DNA of 9,369 nucleotides from Nitrospirota bacterium (GTDB lineage: Bacteria > Nitrospinota > Nitrospinia > Nitrospinales > Nitrospinaceae). The notes beneath the pieces are model-generated. The model searched no databases. It worked only from the letters and a program-made list of their open reading frames with translations, and was not told the DNA's origin. Shown in pieces: positions 1-5,927 of the stretch. The stretch covers positions 1 through 9,369 of the forward strand of contig JAUVMD010000031.1 in the NCBI GenBank assembly GCA_030600405.1. The letters are read 5' to 3'. Within the stretch, counting starts at the first letter, position 1. Every line of letters begins with the position of its first letter. A program made the translations under genes and the position numbers.

Positions 1-2
1 TG

Positions 3-893
3 CCCTCCTGGCTCATATTCGATGATCGAGGAAGCGAAATCTTCAATGAAATCACGGAACTGGAAAATTACCACCCGTCCGTTTGCGAGTTTGAAATATT
101 TCATGCTCATAAGCAGACCATCTTGGATATTCTTTCCCGAGAATCCTTTCAGCTGATTGAACTGGGCGCCGGAGACGGACGCAAAACCCTTGTCCTGCTT
201 GAACAATTTTTGCAAAACGGAATGAAAATCCATTATGCCCCCATCGACATTTCTGAAGGCGCAATCAAACATCTGGTGGCTACTCTGGAGTCGAAGTTAG
301 GCGGCACCTCCCTTGCGGTCACCGGATTGGTCGCCGATTATTTTCAGGGGCTGGACGCTCTTGCCGGAGATCGATCGAAAAGAAACCTGGTTCTTTTTCT
401 AGGTTCGACCCTAGGCAATTGGGATTACCCTGGGGCGGAGCGTTTTTTGAGTGGGCTCTGGCATTCCCTTAATGCCGGGGATTATGTGATGATAGGATTT
501 GATCTCATGAAAAACCCCAAACTGCTCTACATGGCCTACAACGACCCGAAAGGGGTTTTCCAAAAATTTAATCTGTACCTATTGGATCGGATCAATCAAA
601 AACTCGGAGCGAATTTCAACAAGGAAAATTATAGTCAGCAGGGCCATTACAATGGGAAATCCCGTGCTGTGGAAAGTTATATTTACAGCACCAGGGCGCA
701 GACGGTCCGAATCGATGCCCTGAATCGAGAGTTCCATTTTAAATTGTGGGAAGGAATGCAGACGGAACATTCGTACAAGTATACCCAGGCGGAGATCGAG
801 CGGTTGGCTCGAAACAACGGATTTGAGATCGTGGAACACCTTTTTGATTCCAAAAGGTATTTTGTCGATTCGATTTGGAAAGTCAAAAAATAA
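3..893 (+). CDS. EgtD-like SAM-dependent N-methyltransferase, 5' end cut by window
   Basis: Partial gene: 296 residues are visible and the frame is open to the left edge, so the start lies outside the window. EgtD proteins are about 320 residues, so some 25-30 residues are missing. The family (histidine N-alpha-methyltransferase, Methyltransf_33) trimethylates L-histidine with SAM in ergothioneine synthesis. Visible hallmarks, counted from the first codon: FDDRGSEIFNEITEL (6-20), SAM-binding ELGAGDGRKT (53-62), FLGSTLGNW, an AYNDPKGVFQKFN segment, and TEHSYKY near the C-terminus. From my recollection of mycobacterial EgtD, the residues matching Tyr56, the Asn of FN, and the Glu and Ser of TExS are kept. 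However, the YYPTR motif reads YHPSV, the preceding YD reads FD, and the pocket Met (of IEM) is Ser (VES). The substrate may therefore not be histidine. No egtB sulfoxide synthase follows; the upstream side is unseen. Family assignment is firm; exact substrate is not. Confidence 0.85.
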   Translation, partial: PSWLIFDDRGSEIFNEITELENYHPSVCEFEIFHAHKQTILDILSRESFQLIELGAGDGRKTLVLLEQFLQNGMKIHYAPIDISEGAIKHLVATLESKLGGTSLAVTGLVADYFQGLDALAGDRSKRNLVLFLGSTLGNWDYPGAERFLSGLWHSLNAGDYVMIGFDLMKNPKLLYMAYNDPKGVFQKFNLYLLDRINQKLGANFNKENYSQQGHYNGKSRAVESYIYSTRAQTVRIDALNREFHFKLWEGMQTEHSYKYTQAEIERLARNNGFEIVEHLFDSKRYFVDSIWKVKK

Positions 894-998
894 GTTTGTG
901 CATGGTTAAATTCGCTCTCTTGCTCAGAACACTATTGAGAGTCCATCGGGGGCGTTTCATGGTTTTGCGCATGAACCCGTCGATGGCCGGGAGAACCA

Positions 999-1133
999 AT
1001 GGAACGGACTTATCGAACCCTGTTGCAATGGTCAATTGATTATTTGACCCAATTGCCGATGGAGACACTCCACCCCGTTGACAAAGGAACCGGGGCGGGA
1101 TATGTTGAAACATTCTCTCCTGCAACGAGGTAA
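999..1133 (+). CDS. possible small ORF (44 aa), unrecognised
   Basis: An ATG at 999 is preceded by GGGAGA (989-994) at usable spacing. The frame stays open for 44 codons to a TAA at 1131-1133, five bases before the start of the STAS-like gene. The predicted peptide starts MERTYRTLLQWSIDYLTQLP and has an amphipathic N-terminal half; I recognise no family. The position invites reading it as the first cistron of the unit containing the two following genes. Against it: the ORF is short, it spans an inverted repeat (1025-1056) that may be regulatory, and 44 open codons can arise by chance. Confidence 0.25.
   Translation: MERTYRTLLQWSIDYLTQLPMETLHPVDKGTGAGYVETFSPATR
1025..1056. repeat. imperfect inverted repeat upstream of the STAS-like gene
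   Basis: The left arm GCAATGGTCAA (1025-1035) pairs with the right arm TTGACC (1044-1049) plus ATTGC (1052-1056), with a two-base bulge (CA) and an 8-base AT-rich centre. This gives 11 paired bases. It could be an operator for a dimeric regulator or an RNA hairpin; no U-run follows, so it is unlikely to be a Rho-independent terminator. Confidence 0.5.
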
Positions 1134-1138
1134 CGTTT

Positions 1139-1504
1139 ATGATTCAGCTGGAATTGCGAAGCGATAAAGGAGTCCTGATAGTAAAACCCCTGGGACCCTT
1201 GGCGGTGGAAGATTTTGCGGCCATTGCGCGTGATGCCGACGGCTACATCGAGTCGCACGGTGCGTTGGACGGGTTTATGATCTGCGCGGAAAAATTTCCA
1301 GGTTATAAAAATGCCCAGGGCCTGTGGTCCCATCTCCGGTTCGTGCGCGAGCATCATAAGAAAATCAAAAAAGTGGCCTTCGTCAGCGACTCCCGGTTCT
1401 ACGAGATCGCTTCGCGGCTGGTCAGCCGGTGCGTCCAACCGCAAGTGAAGCATTTCGGTTACCATCATGAAGACTCTGCCATGAATTGGATCGGTGCCTC
1501 ATGA
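1139..1504 (+). CDS. SpoIIAA-like (STAS/SEC14 domain) protein
   Basis: A 121-residue soluble protein with the pattern of the SpoIIAA-like family (PF11964). It has a beta-strand opening (IQLELRSDKGVLIVKPLGPL), an acidic GYIESHGALDGFMI segment (35-48), a Phe-rich FPGY turn, a helix with HLRFVREHHKKIKKVAFVSD (65-84), and the typical C-terminal end in which an Ala is followed by Trp (AMNWIG, 114-119). Members adopt an STAS/CRAL-TRIO-like fold and may bind small hydrophobic ligands or partner proteins; the physiological role is unknown. The ATG at 1139 follows GAGG (1127-1130) with 8-base spacing. Its stop overlaps the start of the next gene (ATGA, 1501-1504), which implies co-translation with the heme-binding barrel protein. 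No signal peptide or membrane segment is seen, so it should be cytoplasmic. Confidence 0.8.
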   Translation: MIQLELRSDKGVLIVKPLGPLAVEDFAAIARDADGYIESHGALDGFMICAEKFPGYKNAQGLWSHLRFVREHHKKIKKVAFVSDSRFYEIASRLVSRCVQPQVKHFGYHHEDSAMNWIGAS

Positions 1505-2064
1505 CAGATGAAATTATTAAAAATCTGGGACCGTTGGCGCCGCTGGCGGGAATCTGGGAAGGCGATAAAGGAAACGACACTGCGCCATCCCAGGACCTCG
1601 GAACGAAAATCACCCCTTTCCGTGAGCGTTTTACGTTTGAACCCCTGGGGCCGGTGAACAATCACCAGCAGGCGCTGTACGGCTTGCGGTACAACCGCAC
1701 GGTCTGGCCATCGGGCGAGAGCGATCCCTTTCATGAAGATTTGGGTTACTTCCTGTGGGATGGGCAGGCGAAGCAGGCGCTCCGTTGTTTTATTGTACCG
1801 CGCGGAGTAGCGGTCATTGCCGGGGGCACCGTGGAACCGGACGCCCGGTCCTTCGAACTTGCCGCTGACGTTGGTTCGGAAACCTACGGCATTTGTTCCA
1901 ATCCATTCCTGGACAGGGAATTCAAAACTGTTCGTTACGAATTGAAAATCACCATCCACGATGATCAAAGCTTCAGCTACGAGGAAAATACCCAGCTCCA
2001 AATCAAGGGCCGGAAAGACCTCTTTCACCACATCGACAAAAACACCTTGGAACGGTCGTCATAA
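1501..2064 (+). CDS. heme-binding beta-barrel (nitrobindin/FABP-like) protein
   Basis: 187 residues from the ATG at 1501. This start overlaps the previous stop (ATGA) and is preferred over an upstream TTG at 1486. The protein matches the longer bacterial branch of the THAP4-like/nitrobindin heme-binding barrel family: PLAPLAGIWEGDKGND (11-26) with the G-x-W-x-G signature, FEPLGPVNNHQQALYGLRYN, PFHEDLGYFLWDG (77-89), IVPRGVAVIAGGT, SYEENTQLQIKGR, and a C-terminal LFHHIDKNTLER (174-185). In nitrobindins a C-terminal His is the axial ligand of ferric heme and the proteins bind NO or isomerise peroxynitrite. The His-His pair at 176-177 is the obvious candidate here, but that is inference. There is no export signal. 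Tight coupling to the STAS-like gene suggests joint function. The family call is fairly firm; heme binding in this branch is not shown by sequence alone. Confidence 0.78.
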   Translation: MTDEIIKNLGPLAPLAGIWEGDKGNDTAPSQDLGTKITPFRERFTFEPLGPVNNHQQALYGLRYNRTVWPSGESDPFHEDLGYFLWDGQAKQALRCFIVPRGVAVIAGGTVEPDARSFELAADVGSETYGICSNPFLDREFKTVRYELKITIHDDQSFSYEENTQLQIKGRKDLFHHIDKNTLERSS

Positions 2065-2192
2065 CGCCCACTCGAAAAAACAACAGTGTGCGACCACAAC
2101 CCCTTTAGTCAGGCACGGAAAACCCTGCCATTATTAGAATCTTTTGGCGGGACACTTCATCTTATTTTCTTAATACCTATCGGGAAATAATC

Positions 2193-2213
2193 ATGGCGGG
2201 TTGCATCGTATGA
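2193..2213 (+). promoter_or_regulatory. possible 6-codon leader ORF overlapping the selO start
   Basis: ATG GCG GGT TGC ATC GTA TGA encodes MAGCIV and ends in an ATGA overlap with the selO start at 2210. It has its own GGGA (2182-2185) seven bases upstream, whereas selO itself has only a weak GCGGG (2196-2200). Such an arrangement could couple selO translation to the leader. It may equally be chance, since the ORF is tiny. Confidence 0.22.
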
Positions 2214-3694
2214 ACACATTGGAAAACTTCGATTGGGCCCATTCTTTTTTTGAATTGGGGCCGGATTTTTATCAGGCGAAAGCGCCCGATCCGGTGGCGG
2301 CCCCCTATCTCATCGACGGCAACCCCGAAGCGGCGGCGTTGATCGGATTGGACCCGGCGGAATTCGAGCGCCAGGAATTTGTCGAATATTTTTCCGGCAA
2401 CCGCCCTCTACCGGGAGCGCAACCCTTGGCGATGGACTACTCCGGGCATCAATTTGGCATGTACAATCCGCGCCTGGGGGACGGACGCGGCCTCTTGTTG
2501 GGGGCCATCCAAAACGGCTCGCCGCATACCTGGGATATCTACCTGAAAGGTTGTGGTCCGACACGGTTTGCCCGCGGATTCGACGGTCGCGCCACTCTGC
2601 GCGCCTCCATCCGGGAATACCTGGGCGGCGAAGCGGTGCATGGGCTGGGCATCCCCACCACGCGGTCGCTCGCGATGATCGGCATCGGTGAATTGGTATA
2701 CCGGGAGACGCCGCAACCCGGCGCTCTGCTGGTGCGGTTGAGTGACACCCATGTCCGGTTCGGCAGTTTCGAAAATTTTCACTACACCAACCGCCCGGAA
2801 GCGGTCACCCAACTGGCCGACTTTGTGATTCAACAGCATTACCCTGAAATCGATAACGAAGCCAACAAATATCAACTGCTGTTTCGAAGCGTAATGCACA
2901 AAAACGCGCGGCTGATAGCACAGTGGCAGGCGGTGGGATTTATTCACGGTGTGATGAATACCGATAACATGACCCTCACCGGCGCAACGTTCGACTACGG
3001 TCCCTTCGGATTCATGGACCGGTTCAATCCCCAGTTCACTCCCAACCATACCGACGGACACGGCCGCTACGCGTTCGGGCGGCAGGCGGAAATCGGTCAC
3101 TGGAATCTCGCCAAGCTGGGTGAAACGTTGACTCATTTGATCACACCGGAAGTCATCAGCGAAGAATTAGAACAATACCAGCCGACGTTCAATCGATTTT
3201 ACAATGAGCTCATGAGCCAAAAGCTGGGACTGGAAATTCTGGACTCGGAGTTTACCACCCTGGTGGGAAGCCTGTTCCATATCCTTTATGAAAACCAGGT
3301 GGACTACACCCTGTTCTTTCGCAATCTTTCCGGCTTTCCAAAGGAAGTGCCGACAACCTTGCGCCGAGGATTCAACAATCCCAAAGACCCCGATTCCTGG
3401 CTGGACCTGTATCGTAAATTGATTGAGCGGGAAGACCCCGACCTCGATGAAAGAAAAGAAACCATGAACCGGGTCAATCCCCGGTTCATTCTGAGAAATT
3501 ATTTGTTGGAGCGCGCCATCGACAAAGCATTGAAGCAAGCCGATTACTCGGAGGTGGAACGCTTGCGCATCCTCCTGCAGGACCCGTACAACGACCGCCC
3601 CGAAATTTTTAGCCAGTACGGTATCGATCCCGAATTGTATGCCGCCGAAACCCCGGAATCGCACATCGAAATGCAACTCAGTTGCTCCGCCTGA
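2210..3694 (+). CDS. selO: SelO family protein AMPylase (YdiU/SelO)
   Basis: 494 residues from the ATG at 2210. SelO is a pseudokinase-fold enzyme that binds ATP in flipped orientation and transfers AMP to Ser, Thr or Tyr of target proteins, linked in E. coli to oxidative-stress control and S-glutathionylation. Visible motifs: RLGDGRGLLLGA (88-99), YLKGCGPTRFARGFDGRATL (111-130), SIREYLGGEAVHGLGIPTTR (133-152), VMNTDNMTLTGATFDYGPFG (248-267) and FTPNHTDGHGRYAFG (276-290). With this start, Lys113, Glu136, Asp252, Asn253 and Asp262 fall on the residues described for Pseudomonas SelO, which supports both the start and activity. The C-terminus ends in SCSA, with Cys492 where animal SELENOO carries selenocysteine; bacterial members normally have Cys. 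An in-frame TTG at 2201 is a less likely start. No neighbour is an obvious substrate; it looks like its own unit. Confidence 0.95.
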   Translation: MNTLENFDWAHSFFELGPDFYQAKAPDPVAAPYLIDGNPEAAALIGLDPAEFERQEFVEYFSGNRPLPGAQPLAMDYSGHQFGMYNPRLGDGRGLLLGAIQNGSPHTWDIYLKGCGPTRFARGFDGRATLRASIREYLGGEAVHGLGIPTTRSLAMIGIGELVYRETPQPGALLVRLSDTHVRFGSFENFHYTNRPEAVTQLADFVIQQHYPEIDNEANKYQLLFRSVMHKNARLIAQWQAVGFIHGVMNTDNMTLTGATFDYGPFGFMDRFNPQFTPNHTDGHGRYAFGRQAEIGHWNLAKLGETLTHLITPEVISEELEQYQPTFNRFYNELMSQKLGLEILDSEFTTLVGSLFHILYENQVDYTLFFRNLSGFPKEVPTTLRRGFNNPKDPDSWLDLYRKLIEREDPDLDERKETMNRVNPRFILRNYLLERAIDKALKQADYSEVERLRILLQDPYNDRPEIFSQYGIDPELYAAETPESHIEMQLSCSA

Positions 3695-3785
3695 CCCGCG
3701 TGACGCCTGCTCGGCGCAGGGCCAGTTCAGCAGAAGCGTTATTGCCCGTGTGATCCGTTAATTTCACCAGCTGATGTTTTAAAGT

Positions 3786-3832
3786 TTCCTCCGGGCGTTG
3801 CCCGGCCTGCGGAGGTGCTTCTCCCGGAGGAA
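3786..3832. repeat. inverted repeat with competing inner hairpin between selO and the dioxygenase gene
   Basis: TTCCTCCGGG (3786-3795) is a perfect 10-base inverted repeat of CCCGGAGGAA (3823-3832). Inside it, CCGGGC (3791-3796) can instead pair with GCCCGG (3800-3805) across a 3-base loop, and CCTCC (3788-3792) with GGAGG (3811-3815). No U-run follows the long stem, so it is not a classic terminator. The 233-base gap between the two genes otherwise shows nothing I recognise. It may help end selO transcription or regulate the next gene. Confidence 0.5.
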
Positions 3833-3927
3833 TTATAAATTCGAGTAAAATTCGATGTATTGAAGGGAGCGTCCTGATATGAAATAATGGGAGAGATTCA
3901 ATCCCATGATTTGCCTGGAGAATCAGC

Positions 3928-4584
3928 ATGAATGAAGTTTTCAATCCGTCACGCAGAAGCTTTGTCAAAAGCGCTCTTGCGTTGGGGGCTTTGGTGGCTA
4001 CCGAATTTCTAAAACCCGCATCCGTACCCGCAAGTTGTGCCCTGACACCGCCTGAAACCGAGGGCCCGTTTTATCCTTTGAACTTTCCATTGGACAAAGA
4101 CAACGATCTCACATTCCTAAAGAATCAATCCCAAAAAGCGCAAGGAGAAGTCATATGGGTTCAGGGCCGGGTTCAGGACGAAACCTGCCAACCAGTTCCC
4201 GGAGCTTTGGTGGAAATCTGGCAGGCGTGTACCACGGGACGGTACAATCATCCCGGCGACCGCAATCCCGCAAAACTGGACCCAAACTTCCAGTACTGGG
4301 GAAAGGCAACCACCAATGAAAAGGGGGAATATGTTTTTAAAACCATCAAGCCGGGTTCCTATCCGGTTAGCTGGTTTTGGACCCGCCCGCCCCACATCCA
4401 TTTTACGGTCCACTCACGCGGTCACTCCGAGTTGACCACTCAAATGTATTTTGCCGGGGAACCTCTCAATCACAAAGACCGGCTGTTCCGAAACCACCCC
4501 CCGGAAGAACAAGCGCGATGCCTCGTCTCCTTCCGCAAGGTGAAAAATGTCCCTGTAGGGACCTTCAATCTGACTTTGAAATAA
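3928..4584 (+). CDS. Tat-exported intradiol ring-cleavage dioxygenase
   Basis: 218 residues. The N-terminus carries a twin-arginine signal: SRRSFVK (8-14) followed by the hydrophobic stretch ALALGALVA, with probable cleavage near the VPASC region (33-37). Cys37 does not sit in a good lipobox. The mature part is an intradiol dioxygenase fold (catechol/protocatechuate 3,4-dioxygenase superfamily): TEGPFYP (44-50), a beta-sandwich core (VQGRVQDETCQPVPGALVEI), and the four non-heme Fe(III) ligands Tyr106 (GRYNHPGD), Tyr145 (GSYPVSW), His156 and His158 (RPPHIHF). Family enzymes insert O2 between the two hydroxyls of a catechol to give muconate-type acids. Start choice rests on GGAG (3917-3920), seven bases upstream. 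No beta-ketoadipate pathway genes are adjacent, so this is an orphan exported enzyme that may act on phenolics in the periplasm. Substrate cannot be told. Confidence 0.88.
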   Translation: MNEVFNPSRRSFVKSALALGALVATEFLKPASVPASCALTPPETEGPFYPLNFPLDKDNDLTFLKNQSQKAQGEVIWVQGRVQDETCQPVPGALVEIWQACTTGRYNHPGDRNPAKLDPNFQYWGKATTNEKGEYVFKTIKPGSYPVSWFWTRPPHIHFTVHSRGHSELTTQMYFAGEPLNHKDRLFRNHPPEEQARCLVSFRKVKNVPVGTFNLTLK

Positions 4585-4650
4585 TTACAAATTTGCCCCC
4601 GGCGGACCACACCGGTCATCTTGATCCACCCGAAGGAAAGAATCTGGGTT

Positions 4651-5169
4651 TTAACTTTCACGTGGGGGCAGTAGATCCTCCAGGAAAAAGGCGGCGAGTT
4701 CGGAGCGGCTGGCCAAGGCGGTTTTCTGGTAGATGGACTGCGACTGTTGTTGCACCGTCTTCAATTGGGTCTGGCGTATATCCGCAATCTCTTTGAGACT
4801 GATTCCCTTGAGGAGCAGAAACCCGACTTCCTTTTCCGCCGGGGTCAGGTTCCATTGAGTAAACTGGTCTTCTATTTTCTGCGAGAGTCCCGCCACCAGT
4901 TGATGCGTCTCCTTCCTCCACAGTTCTTTTTCATGCCGGACGCGATCGAGGTCGCCCTTAAGCACCGTGACTTCCTGCTTGGCGCGGGTCAACTGTCGCA
5001 CTCCCATGACAAACACCCCACCACTGAAGGCCAGGAGGACACCCTCCAGAATGAGATGACTCCCGGTACTGCCGCTCTGGTAATCGTTGACCAGATCCAT
5101 CGCCACCAGCACGGCGAAGAGCCCGGACCACACCAGCGTCATCCAAATCGTTTTTCGGGCATCCTCCAT
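4651..5169 (-). CDS. membrane-anchored LuxR-type transcriptional regulator
   Basis: 172 residues. Two hydrophobic segments at about 8-27 and 38-58 anchor the N-terminus. A charged, probably coiled-coil stretch (about 61-100, rich in Glu, Lys and Arg) follows, then a C-terminal LuxR/GerE helix-turn-helix (about 106-165) beginning LTPAEKEVGFLLLKGISLKE. In the recognition helix the usual KTVxxH reads KTVQQQ, and the following helix is SIYQKTALASRSELAAFF. No receiver, PAS or autoinducer domain is present, so sensing would have to come from the membrane part or a partner. The start at 5169 has a GGAG complement about 11 bases upstream, which is long but usable. The gene is divergent from the DUF2231 gene with 132 bases between them, making that gene or itself the likely target. 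It converges on the dioxygenase gene. Confidence 0.85.
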   Translation of the reverse strand: MEDARKTIWMTLVWSGLFAVLVAMDLVNDYQSGSTGSHLILEGVLLAFSGGVFVMGVRQLTRAKQEVTVLKGDLDRVRHEKELWRKETHQLVAGLSQKIEDQFTQWNLTPAEKEVGFLLLKGISLKEIADIRQTQLKTVQQQSQSIYQKTALASRSELAAFFLEDLLPPRES

Positions 5170-5213
5170 TTGGCCTATGGCTCCACTTACTGTTTTATTT
5201 CACAACCGGTTAC

Positions 5214-5252
5214 CCATCCACCAAAGTCCGGATGGTGTTTTTCCGTCATCCG
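5214..5252. promoter_or_regulatory. three mutually exclusive hairpin arms in the luxR/DUF2231 divergent region
   Basis: CCATCC (5214-5219) can pair with GGATGG (5230-5235), which is followed by TGTTTTT. The overlapping CGGATG (5229-5234) can instead pair with CATCCG (5247-5252). The middle arm is thus shared, as in attenuators, or the arms could be half-sites of an operator for the neighbouring LuxR-type protein. The site lies 50 bases before the DUF2231 start and 44 bases before the regulator start. Confidence 0.4.
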
Positions 5253-5301
5253 CCCAAAACTAGAGGTGTAAGTAAGAATAATTCAGAAACAGGAGAATAC
5301 C

Positions 5302-5859
5302 ATGTTTGATTTACCGTTACATCCCATCGTTGTACATTTTCCCATCGTGCTCGGCTCTCTGCTTCCCTTTCTGGCGATCGGATTGTGGTGGGCCATCAAA
5401 AAATGGCAGTGGACGCCGAAGGTCTGGGCACTGGTGAGTATCGTGGCTTTGGTGTACAGCCTGTCCGCCGTGGTCGCTGTGCAACTCGGCGAAGAAGACG
5501 AAGAAAAAGTCGAAAAGGTGATCTCCGAAAAGGTGATCGAAGAGCACGAAGAAGCCGGGGAATTGATCCCGTGGCTCGCCGGCACCCTGTTCTTGGTATC
5601 ACTGGGAGGTTTTACCGTGAAATATTCGAAGCAAGCCAAAGTGGCAATGATTGTGTTAAGCCTTGTCGCAGTGGTTCCATTGATCAATGCCGGACATACC
5701 GGCGGCGAGTTGGTTTACGAACATGGCGCTTCGATCGCGCACTTGCCGTCCGATCACAAAGCCGCCATTCAATCAGGCACCATTTTGGAACTCCATGAAA
5801 AAGGAGATCACGAGCATGGAGAGGATGATGACGACGATGACCACGATAAAGACGATTGA
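5302..5859 (+). CDS. DUF2231 family membrane protein with His/Asp-rich tail
   Basis: 185 residues. It opens with the family motif LPLHPIVVHFPIVL (4-17) and has four predicted membrane segments: about 10-32, 40-60, 89-106 and 113-130. The conserved motif GHTGGELVYEHG (131-142) follows the last one. DUF2231 proteins often carry paired histidines at membrane edges and may bind heme or metal, but function is not established. Two unusual parts stand out: a strongly acidic and basic loop between membrane segments 2 and 3 (64-86, mostly Glu/Lys), and a C-terminal tail (165-185) made almost wholly of His, Asp, Glu and Lys, plausible as a metal chelator. Start is fixed by AGGAG (5291-5295), six bases before the ATG. 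It diverges from the LuxR-type gene and precedes a lipoprotein gene by 68 bases, perhaps in the same unit. Confidence 0.85.
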   Translation: MFDLPLHPIVVHFPIVLGSLLPFLAIGLWWAIKKWQWTPKVWALVSIVALVYSLSAVVAVQLGEEDEEKVEKVISEKVIEEHEEAGELIPWLAGTLFLVSLGGFTVKYSKQAKVAMIVLSLVAVVPLINAGHTGGELVYEHGASIAHLPSDHKAAIQSGTILELHEKGDHEHGEDDDDDDHDKDD

Positions 5860-5927
5860 GGATAATCTTTCAGGCGGTTGGAATAATTCGGTACAATAAG
5901 GAAATGATCTTTTGTGCTGGAGAAAAG

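Noticed and set aside
883..1125. 80-residue minus-strand ORF between the methyltransferase and STAS-like genes
   Set aside because: No recognisable domain, starts in the region used by the next gene's leader, and has unlikely residue make-up for a small protein.
3688..3693. Possible selenocysteine read-through at the SelO stop
   Set aside because: The redox position is already a TGC Cys codon and the TGA comes two codons later, after Ser-Ala; no SECIS-like hairpin is evident directly after it.
3678..3968. 96-residue minus-strand ORF covering the gap after selO
   Set aside because: Its start lies inside the dioxygenase coding region, no ribosome site is seen, and the composition (Arg/Pro-rich, antisense of a GC-rich hairpin) fits a shadow frame.
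4585..4650. Possible bidirectional terminator between the convergent dioxygenase and LuxR genes
   Set aside because: Only 4-bp arms (ACCC/GGGT, GACC/GGTC) could be found, too weak to call.
4377..4796. 139-residue plus-strand ORF spanning the dioxygenase end and the LuxR gene end
   Set aside because: It overlaps two confident genes in other frames and is Pro/Arg/Ser-rich, typical of a shadow.
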